NCBI RefSeq assembly: GCF_029911635.1 | Contig: NZ_JARYTI010000017.1 | Location: 1-64,000, forward strand | Source of the DNA: Sphingomonas sp. AR_OL41 | Lineage (GTDB): Bacteria > Pseudomonadota > Alphaproteobacteria > Sphingomonadales > Sphingomonadaceae | Direction: 5' to 3' | DNA length: 64,000 nt | Shown: positions 1 to 8,524 of the stretch, one piece after another | How positions within the stretch are numbered: the first letter of the stretch is position 1 | Layout: every line of letters starts with the position of its first letter | Position numbers and translations under genes: made by a program | The notes under the pieces: model-generated | Database searches by the model: none | What the model was told of the DNA's origin: nothing | Seen by the model: the letters and a program-made list of their open reading frames with translations, nothing else

Positions 1-67
1 ACTTGCCGCCGCCCTCCATCGCCGCAACAACCCTAACCCGCAAATCATCAGAATATGGCCTGCCCAT
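1..67 (-). CDS. IS630-family transposase, N-terminal fragment (cut by window edge)
   Basis: Read on the minus strand from an ATG at 67, the sequence encodes MGRPYSDDLRVRVVAAMEGG followed by GK, then leaves the window. This opening is characteristic of IS630-family transposases, whose N-terminus carries a helix-turn-helix that binds the element ends. Only 22 codons are visible, so whether the gene is intact cannot be judged. The element lies just downstream of the amidohydrolase stop codon and breaks no gene that can be seen here. Confidence 0.75.
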   Translation of the reverse strand, partial: MGRPYSDDLRVRVVAAMEGGGK

Positions 68-157
68 AACTCGCCAGCCTCCAACCCGGCTCGCGGGTTG
101 AATCAGCTTTCACGCCCTATGGGAATCCCCCACGATTCAACTCGGTCGGATACGGGT
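68..157. mobile_element. Terminal region of the IS630-type element
   Basis: This short non-coding stretch separates the transposase start from the stop codon of the amidohydrolase gene. It holds a perfect 8-bp inverted repeat, GTTGAATC at 97-104 and GATTCAAC at 134-141. That fits the end region of an insertion sequence. The exact outer boundary and target duplication (IS630 elements use TA) cannot be fixed because the other end is outside the window. Confidence 0.45.
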
Positions 158-1666
158 CTAATATTGCCCGTAGCGCCCCGTCACCGACCCGAGCAGCGGC
201 GCGGGATCATAACCCACGCCGTCCTTGAACACCGTCACCACCCGCTCGATGTCGGCAATGGTGATCGACGGGTCGCCCTCGACCAGCACGAGATCGGCAT
301 TCTTGCCCGGCGCGATCGTGCCGATGCGGTCGGCGAGGCCCAGATAGGTCGCTCCATTGAGCGTGCCGATCCGGATCGCCTCGACCGGCGAAAAGCCGGC
401 CTCGACCAGCAGCTCGATCGCGCGCTGGTCGCCGAAACCGGGCAGCACCTGCCCGCCGCCCGTCGGATCGGGGCCGGCAAGCAACAAGCCACCCGCCGCG
501 ACAAAGGCGCGTTCCAGCGCCAGTTCGTTGGCCCACAGCTTCGCGCCCTGCACCACCCGCGCCGCCGGTCGCGTCGCGCCGAGCGTGCGGACATAGAAAT
601 AGTCGGTCCGCGCCTCGGGCGTCATCAGCGCGAGCTGACGCGGCGGCAGCGTGCGGTAATTGGGCGACGAGCCCTCGAACACCGGCAAGGTCGAGGTCAG
701 TGCGACATGCCGCTCGACCAGCAGCCGGATCAGCGCCTTTGCCGCGTCGCTGTCGCGGGTCATCGCCGCGAGTGTCGCAGCGCCCGTTTCCTTCGAGCAG
801 CGGTCGGGCGCCTTGCCCGGGTCGAGCTGGGTATTGACCCAGAAACCGTGCTCGAGATCGTCGATCCCCAGCAACGCCGCCTCGGGATAACTCACCGAGC
901 AGAGATGCCCCGTCACCTTGATGCCGCGCTTGTGCGCCTCGTTGATCGCCGCGCCGAGTTCGGCGCGGGTGATGTTCATATAGGCCTTGAACGAGGTCGC
1001 GCCCTGCTCGGCCCAGAACGCCACCGTGCGCCGCGCGTCCTCGGCATCGCGCAGCGGATGCATCTGCAGGAAGGGGCTACCCGCTCCCTCAAGATAGGGC
1101 CCGGTCACGTCCATATGCGGGCCGGGCAGCGTGCCGGCGTCGATCGCCGCCTTCATGTTGAGGTCGGTGTACGGCTCGACGCTGCCGGCGGTGCGCAGCG
1201 TCGTGACGCCCGCCGCAAGATAGAGCCGCGGCGAGGAAAAGGCCATTTGCGGCACCATCAGCGGCGGCTCGCTGTGCCCGGCGGCGTCGAGATTGGGCCG
1301 GGCGATATAATATTGATGGTCGTGCATGCCGACGATGCCCGGCATCACGCTCTTGCCCGTTCCGTCGATCGTCACATAACCCGCCGGCACCGCATCGCCG
1401 CTGGCCTGCACGGCAACGATCTTGCCGCCATAGATCAGCAGCGTGCGATCGGCCTGGGCCGGCGCGCCCGTCCCGTCGATCACCCGCACATGGACCAGCG
1501 CGATCTTACCGCCCGCCAGCTTGACGAAGGGCTTCACCGCCGCGCCGGGCGTGGCCGGCGGCGGAAGGATCCGCGCCGCCATGTCGACCTTGCCCGGCGC
1601 CGCACCGACCAGCATCGTCGCCGCCAACAGCAAGCCCATCGCTCGTTTCATTGCCCTGCCCTTCAT
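158..1666 (-). CDS. Amidohydrolase family protein, exported
   Basis: The protein has 502 residues and belongs to the metal-dependent amidohydrolase superfamily (imidazolonepropionase/prolidase-like branch). It opens with a signal peptide (MKRAMGLLLAATMLVGAAP). The metal-binding HxH is His115-Asp-His117, followed by further His in VTGHLCSVS and DDLEHGF and an Asp in AGPDPTGGG. The C-terminus carries the typical IGTIAPGKNADLVLVEGDP strand. A periplasmic hydrolase acting on a cyclic amide, peptide or ester bond is likely, but the substrate is unknown. The start at 1666 was chosen because its ATG overlaps the upstream stop (ATGA) and follows a GGAGCG motif. It is co-transcribed with the NTF2-like gene. 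Confidence 0.85.
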   Translation of the reverse strand: MKGRAMKRAMGLLLAATMLVGAAPGKVDMAARILPPPATPGAAVKPFVKLAGGKIALVHVRVIDGTGAPAQADRTLLIYGGKIVAVQASGDAVPAGYVTIDGTGKSVMPGIVGMHDHQYYIARPNLDAAGHSEPPLMVPQMAFSSPRLYLAAGVTTLRTAGSVEPYTDLNMKAAIDAGTLPGPHMDVTGPYLEGAGSPFLQMHPLRDAEDARRTVAFWAEQGATSFKAYMNITRAELGAAINEAHKRGIKVTGHLCSVSYPEAALLGIDDLEHGFWVNTQLDPGKAPDRCSKETGAATLAAMTRDSDAAKALIRLLVERHVALTSTLPVFEGSSPNYRTLPPRQLALMTPEARTDYFYVRTLGATRPAARVVQGAKLWANELALERAFVAAGGLLLAGPDPTGGGQVLPGFGDQRAIELLVEAGFSPVEAIRIGTLNGATYLGLADRIGTIAPGKNADLVLVEGDPSITIADIERVVTVFKDGVGYDPAPLLGSVTGRYGQY

Positions 1667-2064
1667 ACCCGCTCCAGCACTGCCGCCATCGCCGGCATCA
1701 GCGCCATGAGCGCCTTGACCGGCCGCACCATCACCCGGAAAGACGTAATCCGCCCGGCCTCGTTCCAGTGGATGATGTCGACGCCGTTGAGCGCCTTGCC
1801 CTCCAGCGTCATCGTGAATTCGAGCACCGCCGAGCGCTCGCCATACCACCCTTCGACGTAACGGAAGTCGGGCGTGCCCAGCACTTCCATCGCGGCGCGG
1901 AGATATTTCATGGTGGTCGCCTTGCCGACCTGCGGCGTGTGCACCGCCGGCGACTGGAACACGCAATCCTCGTCGATCAGCGCGTCGAGAGCGGCCGGGT
2001 CGCGCCCGGCCACATAGTCATGCCACGCGGCAATCGTCGGTGGTGCGTCAGATACGGCCGTCAT
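1663..2064 (-). CDS. NTF2-like (SnoaL-type) protein
   Basis: This 133-residue protein has the pattern of the nuclear transport factor 2 fold: an N-terminal helix (IAAWHDYVAGRDPAALDALI), DEDCVFQSPAVHTPQVGK, and C-terminal strands ending VDIIHWNEAGRITSFRVMVRP. Proteins of this fold bind or isomerise small hydrophobic ligands, but nothing here identifies the ligand. The start follows a GGGGAG site. The stop overlaps the amidohydrolase start by 4 nt, so the two form a translationally coupled pair. Confidence 0.8.
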   Translation of the reverse strand: MTAVSDAPPTIAAWHDYVAGRDPAALDALIDEDCVFQSPAVHTPQVGKATTMKYLRAAMEVLGTPDFRYVEGWYGERSAVLEFTMTLEGKALNGVDIIHWNEAGRITSFRVMVRPVKALMALMPAMAAVLERV

Positions 2065-2154
2065 CGTGCTTCTCCCCTGGGCGAAGCATAGACTGCAGCG
2101 CCGCCGCCACAAGCGCGGTTGCCTCAGCCGCCGCCGTTCCCTACCTGTTCACCA

Positions 2155-4464
2155 ATGACCCTGCCCGCCGAAACCCAGCACGAGCCGCCCTATCTCGCCG
2201 GCCTCAACCCGCCGCAGCGCGAGGCGGTGTTGACCACCGATGGCCCGGTGCTGGTGCTCGCCGGCGCGGGCACGGGCAAGACCGCGGCGCTCACTGCGCG
2301 GCTCGCCCATCTGCTATTCACGCGCAAGGCCTTCCCGTCGGAGATCCTCAGCGTCACCTTCACCAACCGCGCCGCGCGCGAGATGCGCCACCGCGTCGGG
2401 CGGATCGTCGGAGATGTCGTCGAGGGCATGCCGTGGCTCGGCACCTTCCACGCGATCGGCGCCAAGATGCTGCGCCGCCATGCCGAGCTGGTCGGGCTGC
2501 ACAGCAATTTCACGATCCTCGACACCGACGACCAGCAACGCCTGATCAAGCAGCTGATTACCGCCAACGATCTCGACGAGAAGCGCTGGCCGGCGCGCGC
2601 GCTCGGCGGGCTGATCGACGAGTGGAAGAACAAGGGCCTGACCCCGGCCGATGTCGACGCCGGGGAGAGCGAGCGCTACGCCAATGGCCGCGGCAAGGAT
2701 CTCTACGCGCAATATCAGGCGCGGCTGATCGCGCTCAACGCCTGCGATTTCGGCGACCTGCTGCTGCACATGCTGGTCATCCTCAAGCGCGACCGCGCGG
2801 TGCTCGCCGATTATCAGCGCCGCTTCAAATATATCATGGTCGACGAATATCAGGACACCAACAGCGTCCAGTATCTCTGGCTCCGGCTGCTCGCGCAGGA
2901 GCGCAAGAACATCTGCTGCGTCGGCGACGACGACCAGTCGATCTATTCGTGGCGCGGCGCGCAGGTCGAGAACATCCTCAAGTTCGAAAAGGATTTCCCC
3001 GGCGCCAAGGTGATCCGGCTCGAGCAGAATTACCGCTCCACGCCGCACATCCTCGCCGCCGCCTCGGGCGTGATCGCCAATAATGGCGGCCGGCTCGGCA
3101 AGACACTGTGGACCGAGCATGAGACCGGCGAGAAGGTCAAGGTGCTCGGCGTGTGGGACGGCCCCGAGGAAGCGCGCCGCATCGGCGAGGAGATCGAGAG
3201 CGTCCAGAGAGGCGGCAAGAGCCTCGACGAGATCGCCATCCTCGTCCGCGCGCAGCACCAGACGCGTGAGCTGGAAGACCGCTTCATCTCGATCGGCCTG
3301 CCCTACCGCATCGTCGGCGGCGCACGCTTCTATGAGCGCGCCGAGATCCGCGACGCGATGGCCTATCTGCGCATCGTCAACCAGCCGGCCGACGACCTCG
3401 CCTTCGAACGCATCGTCAACGTGCCCAAGCGCGGGCTCGGCGACAAGGCGGTGCAGAAGATCCACATGCTGGCCCGCGCCGAGGGCGTGCCGCTGGCCAC
3501 CGCCGCCGCGCGCATCCTCGACACCGACGAACTGACCCCGCAGGCGCGGCGCGGGCTCGGCAATCTGGTCGGCGACATTGCGCGCTGGCGCGGCATGGCG
3601 GGCAGCATGCCGCACCCCGAACTGGCGCGACAACTGCTCGACGAGAGCGGCTACACCGCGATGTGGCAGGCCGAGAAATCGGCCGAGGCCGCCGGCCGGC
3701 TCGAAAACTTGAGCGAACTCGTCCGCGCGATGGAGGAGTATGAGAATCTCGGCGCGTTCCTCGAACATGTCAGCCTGGTGATGGACAATGAGGCGCAGGC
3801 CGACGAGGCCAAGGTGACGATCATGACGATCCACGCCGCCAAGGGGCTCGAGTTCGACACCGTGTTCCTCGCCGGCTGGGAGGAAGGGCTGTTCCCATCG
3901 CAGCGCTCGCTCGACGAGGGCGGGCTCGCCTCACTGGAGGAGGAACGCCGCCTTGCCTATGTCGCGATCACGCGCGCGCGGCGGCTGGCGGTGATCCTCC
4001 ACGCCGCCAATCGCCGCATCTACGGCCAATGGTCGTCGAGCATCCCAAGCCGCTTCGTCAACGAACTGCCCGCGGCGCACATCACCAGCGAGAGCAGCAT
4101 GGCCGGCGGCGAGAGCCTGTGGCGCGCCAACTGGTCCGACCGCAGCGACCCGTTTGCCGATGTCGCGCGCGGCACCGGCCGCGGCCCGGGCTGGCAACGC
4201 GCGGCGGGCACTGCCGGCGGAAAGATCGGCGGCGAATGGCAGGCCCGCACCTTCACGCGCGAGCCCGCCCGCGTGGTGGAAAGCCGCGCCTCGGCGGTCA
4301 GCATCGGCAACAAGGGCCGCGACGATCTGTCGGTCGGCATGCGCGTGTTCCACCAGAAGTTCGGCTATGGCGAGATCGCCGAGATCGAGGGCAACAAGCT
4401 GGAAATCGATTTCGAGGCCGCCGGACGGAAGCGGGTGATGGATAGCTTTGTCAGTTTGGGGTGA
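2155..4464 (+). CDS. uvrD: UvrD/PcrA-type ATP-dependent DNA helicase
   Basis: This 769-residue superfamily 1A 3'-5' DNA helicase would serve nucleotide excision and mismatch repair. The Q motif (LNPPQREAVL) and Walker A (GAGTGKT, residues 37-43) are followed by motif Ia (FTNRAAREM), motif II (VDEYQDTN), motif III (DDDQSIYSWRGA), motif IV (LEQNYRST), motif V (TIHAAKGLEFD) and motif VI (AYVAITRA). The C-terminal block with VGMRVFHQKFGYGEI resembles the Tudor-like tail by which PcrA/UvrD contacts RNA polymerase. A TTG 36 nt upstream is also in frame, but the ATG at 2155 begins the conserved part. The gene stands alone on this strand. Confidence 0.93.
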   Translation: MTLPAETQHEPPYLAGLNPPQREAVLTTDGPVLVLAGAGTGKTAALTARLAHLLFTRKAFPSEILSVTFTNRAAREMRHRVGRIVGDVVEGMPWLGTFHAIGAKMLRRHAELVGLHSNFTILDTDDQQRLIKQLITANDLDEKRWPARALGGLIDEWKNKGLTPADVDAGESERYANGRGKDLYAQYQARLIALNACDFGDLLLHMLVILKRDRAVLADYQRRFKYIMVDEYQDTNSVQYLWLRLLAQERKNICCVGDDDQSIYSWRGAQVENILKFEKDFPGAKVIRLEQNYRSTPHILAAASGVIANNGGRLGKTLWTEHETGEKVKVLGVWDGPEEARRIGEEIESVQRGGKSLDEIAILVRAQHQTRELEDRFISIGLPYRIVGGARFYERAEIRDAMAYLRIVNQPADDLAFERIVNVPKRGLGDKAVQKIHMLARAEGVPLATAAARILDTDELTPQARRGLGNLVGDIARWRGMAGSMPHPELARQLLDESGYTAMWQAEKSAEAAGRLENLSELVRAMEEYENLGAFLEHVSLVMDNEAQADEAKVTIMTIHAAKGLEFDTVFLAGWEEGLFPSQRSLDEGGLASLEEERRLAYVAITRARRLAVILHAANRRIYGQWSSSIPSRFVNELPAAHITSESSMAGGESLWRANWSDRSDPFADVARGTGRGPGWQRAAGTAGGKIGGEWQARTFTREPARVVESRASAVSIGNKGRDDLSVGMRVFHQKFGYGEIAEIEGNKLEIDFEAAGRKRVMDSFVSLG

Positions 4465-4564
4465 TGCTTCGCCATCGATTTTCCGGGTGTCGCATCATCG
4501 GCCGAACCACACCGCGCGCGTTTCCCGCCCGGCAGACTAGGTCAGGCACATCTCGACACGCGCC

Positions 4565-5587
4565 TCACGAACGTCGCTTGCTGCGGCAAGCGACCTCGTA
4601 ACCGATCACGACATCTCCCGTCAGCGCGCCATCCGAGTCCGCGGGTGACGTGTTGTTGAAGTCGGGATTTTCATCGGTTTCATCCCACACCAGGCCAAAG
4701 GAAAGCATGCCGGAGGGCGAGACATAGCGAAACTGGCAGTATCTGTAGCAGGCCTCGATCTCGGTCACACCGTGCCGATAATAAGTGCCATACTCGGTCG
4801 ACTGCCGGTCGATCGGCGCGTCGCGATACGGGCGCCAGCCATAGCGAAAAAGCGCGCGGCGCGCCTGCAGGATGTTCATCCGGTAGATGTTCGGTACCTT
4901 CGCGCGCCCGCCACAATAAGTAGCGACCTTCGCGATTGCGGAGAAGCGCAATGTGCGCCCTGCGAGACTCAATTCGCCCAATGGCGACCCGACTTGCCAG
5001 ACGTGTACCAGCAACGCCCCGCTCTCCAGCTTTTCGAGATTTCCGAAGCCGGCATGCAGACGATCTTCGCGTTGCACCACGCCGATAACGTGCGCCCCAT
5101 CGAACAACGCGAGCACGCCATTGTCCTGCAGGCATGAACGCCAGGCGCCATAGCCTTGGGCAATCGCCACCACCGTCAAATGCTTGAGCGGCGCTTCCGA
5201 TATGATGTGCCACCCCAGCGATCGCGCCAGCATCCCACCGGCCGTGCGCGGAACAACGTCCTGTCGCGCGCACCAGCTAGAATCATCAAGGGAGGGCGTT
5301 GGCGCAGGCACCGACACGGCCTTCGGCAATTGGGCGATGGCGGTAAAATGTATGTCGGGCACCGTCGAGTGCATCGGATAGCGACCCTTGCCGTCATGCG
5401 CCGGATCGAACTCCAATCGTTGTGGCGTGGGCGTTCCGCGCGGAACTGGTGGCGGCGCGGGCGCGACGCTGCGATCACTCGCCGTCTCATTTCCCTCGGC
5501 GCTGGGACGGCAGGCAGTCAGCATCGCGACGACCAGCGCCAGAGCGAGCCGGCCCCAGCGCCGGCCGTCGACAAACAGCCTCGTCAT
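4565..5587 (-). CDS. Lipoprotein paralogue 2, function unknown
   Basis: This protein of about 340 residues starts with a lipoprotein signal (MTRLFVDGRRWGRLALALVVAMLTAC, lipobox LTAC, Cys26) and a Pro/Ala-rich linker. The C-terminal half carries KVPNIYRMNILQARRALFRY-GW, also present in its upstream neighbour and similar in rhythm to a PASTA repeat (VPN-x-x-G-x-x-x-x-x-A-x-x-x-L-x-x-x-G). Several Cys follow. Its start lies 2 nt after the neighbour's stop, so the two are tandem duplicates in one operon. It belongs to no family I recognise. A cell-envelope location is inferred from the lipobox only. Confidence 0.75.
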   Translation of the reverse strand: MTRLFVDGRRWGRLALALVVAMLTACRPSAEGNETASDRSVAPAPPPVPRGTPTPQRLEFDPAHDGKGRYPMHSTVPDIHFTAIAQLPKAVSVPAPTPSLDDSSWCARQDVVPRTAGGMLARSLGWHIISEAPLKHLTVVAIAQGYGAWRSCLQDNGVLALFDGAHVIGVVQREDRLHAGFGNLEKLESGALLVHVWQVGSPLGELSLAGRTLRFSAIAKVATYCGGRAKVPNIYRMNILQARRALFRYGWRPYRDAPIDRQSTEYGTYYRHGVTEIEACYRYCQFRYVSPSGMLSFGLVWDETDENPDFNNTSPADSDGALTGDVVIGYEVACRSKRRS

Positions 5588-5589
5588 CG

Positions 5590-6609
5590 TCACCCCGGTC
5601 GTCCGCCATGCCGCTCGCGACATTTCACCTCGTACCAGATGGTTTCATAGCTGAGCAGCCAGTCGCTTTCGGTGTCGGTCTCGACGGTGATCGGGTCGAA
5701 CCCGGTCTCGACCTCGAGCCGCCCGGCCGGCGATGAATATCGAAAGGTGCACTGCCCCGCGGAATCCGTCGCGCAGCCCTCACCTTCCGGGATATGCGCC
5801 CGGGCAAACCGCGCGAGCGTGACGTCGAGACCCCAGTGTTCGACCTTGTCCGGCTTCCATCCAGCCACAAACAACGTCGCGCGCGCGCGCAGGATCGGCT
5901 TGCCGTAGATATTGGGGATATGCACCCGCCCGCCGCAATAGCTGTCGACCGTCGCCATGGGGCGATAGAGCAGCCGCTTGCCGCGCAGCACGAGATCGCC
6001 ACGAGGCTTCAATGGCCGGGGCGGTGCCACGCGAACCGCACCGCTTTCGAGCCTTTCCAGGCGGCCGATGCCATAGCCGTCATCGTCCTTGCGATGCAGG
6101 ATGGCGATCGGCCTGTCGCCCGCGAAGATCGCGACATTGCCATCGATCTGCTTGTCGAGCGTACCCGGCAGATGCACATAACCGCGCGAAATCCCCACCG
6201 CCGTAAGCGCACCGATGCGCGCTTCCCCGACGACGATCCAGCCGAGCGCCTGCGCCACGCGTCCGCCCGGCGTGATCGGCTTTTCGATCACCATTGCCGC
6301 ATTGTCGTTGCCGCAGTCGCTCAGGGCGATTGCCTGGCAGTCGACCTTGGGCAGCGTATCGATCCCGATGAAGCGCGTATCCGCGATCATCGAAGCTAAC
6401 GAATAAGGGTGATGCCGCGCCACGCTCGGCGTGAAGACTACCGGCGCCGGAGCGGGCTCGTCCCCGGGTGCCGTGCGCTGCGCAACGGCCGATGTCATCG
6501 GGGTCGGCGCCGCGGCATAGGTGCGATTGGCCGTCTGGCTCGGTTCCTCGCGTCGCCCGCACCCCGCGATGATCGCCAACGCCATCAACACGACCGCACC
6601 GCCCCGCAT
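5590..6609 (-). CDS. Lipoprotein paralogue 1, function unknown
   Basis: This 339-residue protein has a lipoprotein signal (MRGGAVVLMALAIIAGC, Cys17), a low-complexity linker, and a C-terminal region with HIPNIYGKPILRARATLFVA-GWKP followed by a Cys-rich segment (EGEGCATDSAGQCTFRY). It aligns with the next gene over the central and C-terminal parts, so the pair arose by duplication. The start at 6609 has a GGGGGA ribosome site, while the ORF extends further upstream without signal-peptide character. The function is unknown. The PASTA-like rhythm could mean binding to peptidoglycan or glycans, but that is conjecture. Confidence 0.75.
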   Translation of the reverse strand: MRGGAVVLMALAIIAGCGRREEPSQTANRTYAAAPTPMTSAVAQRTAPGDEPAPAPVVFTPSVARHHPYSLASMIADTRFIGIDTLPKVDCQAIALSDCGNDNAAMVIEKPITPGGRVAQALGWIVVGEARIGALTAVGISRGYVHLPGTLDKQIDGNVAIFAGDRPIAILHRKDDDGYGIGRLERLESGAVRVAPPRPLKPRGDLVLRGKRLLYRPMATVDSYCGGRVHIPNIYGKPILRARATLFVAGWKPDKVEHWGLDVTLARFARAHIPEGEGCATDSAGQCTFRYSSPAGRLEVETGFDPITVETDTESDWLLSYETIWYEVKCRERHGGRPG

Positions 6610-6703
6610 CGCTTTTCCCCCGCCCGATTCGCGCTCGGGCTGGATAGGATAACAAGCCTCCGCGTTTGGAACAATGAGGGAACGCGAGCTTCCGCAGATG
6701 TGC

Positions 6704-7138
6704 TCAGCTAGCCGTGATCTCCCCCTGCTCCTCACCATCCCAATAATGCACATGCCCGGCATGGACCTTGATCAGCGTCAGGCCCGGCGTGTCGGTGCCC
6801 TGTTCGAACCAGCGCTCGAGGTCCTTGTTCCAATGCCGCTCGAACGCCGCCTTGTCGCGGATCAGTTCCGCGGTGCCGGCGACGGTGATGAATATCGGCG
6901 GCTTGCCGAGCAGGCTGCTATTGCCGTGCAGCGTCATGCCGACTTTCGGGTTGCGCGCGATATCACCCACCACCTGCGTGTCGCCCAGCGCGAAGAAAAA
7001 GCTGTCGCCGTCGAAATCGACATCGCGATTGTTGCTCATCGGCCGGGCCGCCAGCCCGCCGTCGGCGGCCAGCGTCGTCAACAGCGTGAAGTCGATGTCG
7101 CGCATCGTTTCGGCGAGGTTGGCCAGGGTCTTTGTCAT
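6704..7138 (-). CDS. Pyridoxamine 5'-phosphate oxidase-like (general stress protein 26 type)
   Basis: This 144-residue protein of the FMN-binding split-barrel family resembles general stress protein 26. The N-terminal part (FTLLTTLAADGGLAARPMSN) and the block FFFALGDTQVVGDIARNPKV-GMTL match the family, and the C-terminus (KVHAGHVHYWDGEEQGEI) shows the usual aromatic end. Such proteins bind FMN or related cofactors and are often stress-induced, but the reaction is not known. The ATG at 7138 is preceded by GGAGA. An EcfG-like promoter candidate lies at 7170-7194. Confidence 0.85.
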   Translation of the reverse strand: MTKTLANLAETMRDIDFTLLTTLAADGGLAARPMSNNRDVDFDGDSFFFALGDTQVVGDIARNPKVGMTLHGNSSLLGKPPIFITVAGTAELIRDKAAFERHWNKDLERWFEQGTDTPGLTLIKVHAGHVHYWDGEEQGEITAS

Positions 7139-7169
7139 TGATCTGTCTCCGCAATTTCCTGCGATACGT

Positions 7170-7194
7170 ACCGTTCGGGCGTCGCTTCGGTTCC
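7170..7194 (-). promoter_or_regulatory. Possible EcfG (general stress sigma) promoter
   Basis: On the minus strand GGAAC (7194-7190) is followed after 16 nt by CGGT (7173-7170), close to the alphaproteobacterial EcfG consensus GGAAC-N16/17-CGTT. It lies about 30 nt upstream of the start of the PNPOx-like stress gene. The -10 half differs from consensus, so this is a weak candidate. Confidence 0.4.
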
Positions 7195-7325
7195 CATGCC
7201 CTTTGGGGAAGACCGCCGCCGCGACGCGCGCGCCCGTACGCACAATTGCGGATACCGACTCTCCGCCTGCCGCGCGACGATGAGGCCGCGCGGTTGCCCC
7301 GGCCGCGCATACAGGGAGAGCCGCC

Positions 7326-7574
7326 GTGACCGCCGACCAGCAAGACCGTAGCGACCCGATCACCCCGTCGCCCGCACTGGTATCCGATCCACTCGCCGCC
7401 ATGGAGGCGGTCGGCGCGGCCGCGCTCGAGCCGTGGCAATACGGGCTCGCGCTCGGCACCGCCTGGTGGAACGCCGCGATCGGCCTGTGGTGGCCGCTGC
7501 CGCCGGTGCCACATCACCATGCCGAAACCGTGCCGCCCGAGCTCGAGCGCGACGAGCCGGCGCTGTTTGCCTGA
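7326..7574 (+). CDS. Small hypothetical protein
   Basis: This 82-residue protein has a GTG start behind a clear AGGGAGA ribosome site. The middle is hydrophobic and Trp-rich (EPWQYGLALGTAWWNAAIGL-WWPLPP), which may be a single membrane or amphipathic segment. A His-rich turn (PHHH) and an acidic tail follow. Its stop overlaps the next start (TGATG), so it is coupled to the esterase-like gene. It belongs to no family I can name. The Trp-rich core recalls phasin-related or surface proteins only vaguely. Confidence 0.65.
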   Translation: MTADQQDRSDPITPSPALVSDPLAAMEAVGAAALEPWQYGLALGTAWWNAAIGLWWPLPPVPHHHAETVPPELERDEPALFA

Positions 7575-8524
7575 TGACGACGCGTCGCGCGTTTCTGGCG
7601 GCGGCCGGCGTCGCGGCGCTTGCGCCGCTGTCGCTCGCGCGTGCGGCGGTACCGTTGCCCGCGCTCGGGCGGGTGGTGACCTTGTCGGTGCGCTCGGCGC
7701 TGGTCGCGGCGCGCCCGGTGTTCGTCTGGCTGCCCGACGGCTATGACCACTATCAGCGCCGCTATCCCGTCCTCTACATGCACGATGGCGAGACTTTGTT
7801 CGCCGATGCGCCGGTCGGCGCGGTCGCTGCGCCGGGGATCGACGAGCATGTCGATGGCCTCGCCTTCGCCGGCGCGATCCGCATGCCGATCATCGTCGCG
7901 ATCGGTGCCTCGCCGATGCGCGCGCGCGAATTGCTCCCTGCCGCGCCCGTCACGCTGATGCCCGGCGATATGCGCGCCACGCTGGAACGACGGATCGGCG
8001 GCGCACCGCTGTCCGACGCCTACCTCCACTTCGTCACCAGCGAACTGAAGCCGCTGGTCGACCGGCACTTCCGCACCCTGCCCGGCCCCGCCGACACCGC
8101 GATCCTCGGCACGGGGTTGGCCGGGCTCGCCTCGCTCTACGCGCTGACGCAATATCCGCAGGTTTTCAGCAGCGCCGGCTGCCTGTCGGCGCGCACGCCG
8201 CTGGTCGCGCCCGCATCCGACGGGAACAGCACGGCGGGCGAACAGGCGACGCGGCGCTATCTGCGACAGGCCCTGCCGCGCGCCGGCGCGCACCGGCTCT
8301 ATGTCGACTTTGGCGATATCGACCGCGACACGGCCGGCCGCACGCTACACGACATCGTGCCCGACGCGGCACGGGCCAAGGGTTATGTCGAAGGCGTCGA
8401 CCTGGTCAGCACGGCGCGAAATGGTGCGGTCGATAACGCAAGGCAGCGTATAGACCGCACCGACGCCGCGCTTACGCTGCTGTTGCAGAGGCCATACCCG
8501 CCCCGCGAAGGACGTTTCGATTGA
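7574..8524 (+). CDS. Esterase-like alpha/beta hydrolase, Tat-exported, catalytic Ser replaced
   Basis: This 316-residue protein is related to the esterase D / enterochelin esterase group. A twin-arginine-like signal (MTTRRAFLAAAGVAALAPLS) leads into FVWLPDGYDHYQRRYPVLYM and HDGETLF, typical of the family. At the nucleophile elbow, where the family has G-x-S-M-G-G, this protein reads GTGLAGLASLYALTQYP. The serine position is Gly, as codons GGC ACG GGG TTG GCC GGG show. Canonical hydrolysis is therefore unlikely, and a binding or structural role is possible. It overlaps both neighbours by 1 and 4 nt, linking it to the L,D-transpeptidase that follows. Confidence 0.8.
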   Translation: MTTRRAFLAAAGVAALAPLSLARAAVPLPALGRVVTLSVRSALVAARPVFVWLPDGYDHYQRRYPVLYMHDGETLFADAPVGAVAAPGIDEHVDGLAFAGAIRMPIIVAIGASPMRARELLPAAPVTLMPGDMRATLERRIGGAPLSDAYLHFVTSELKPLVDRHFRTLPGPADTAILGTGLAGLASLYALTQYPQVFSSAGCLSARTPLVAPASDGNSTAGEQATRRYLRQALPRAGAHRLYVDFGDIDRDTAGRTLHDIVPDAARAKGYVEGVDLVSTARNGAVDNARQRIDRTDAALTLLLQRPYPPREGRFD

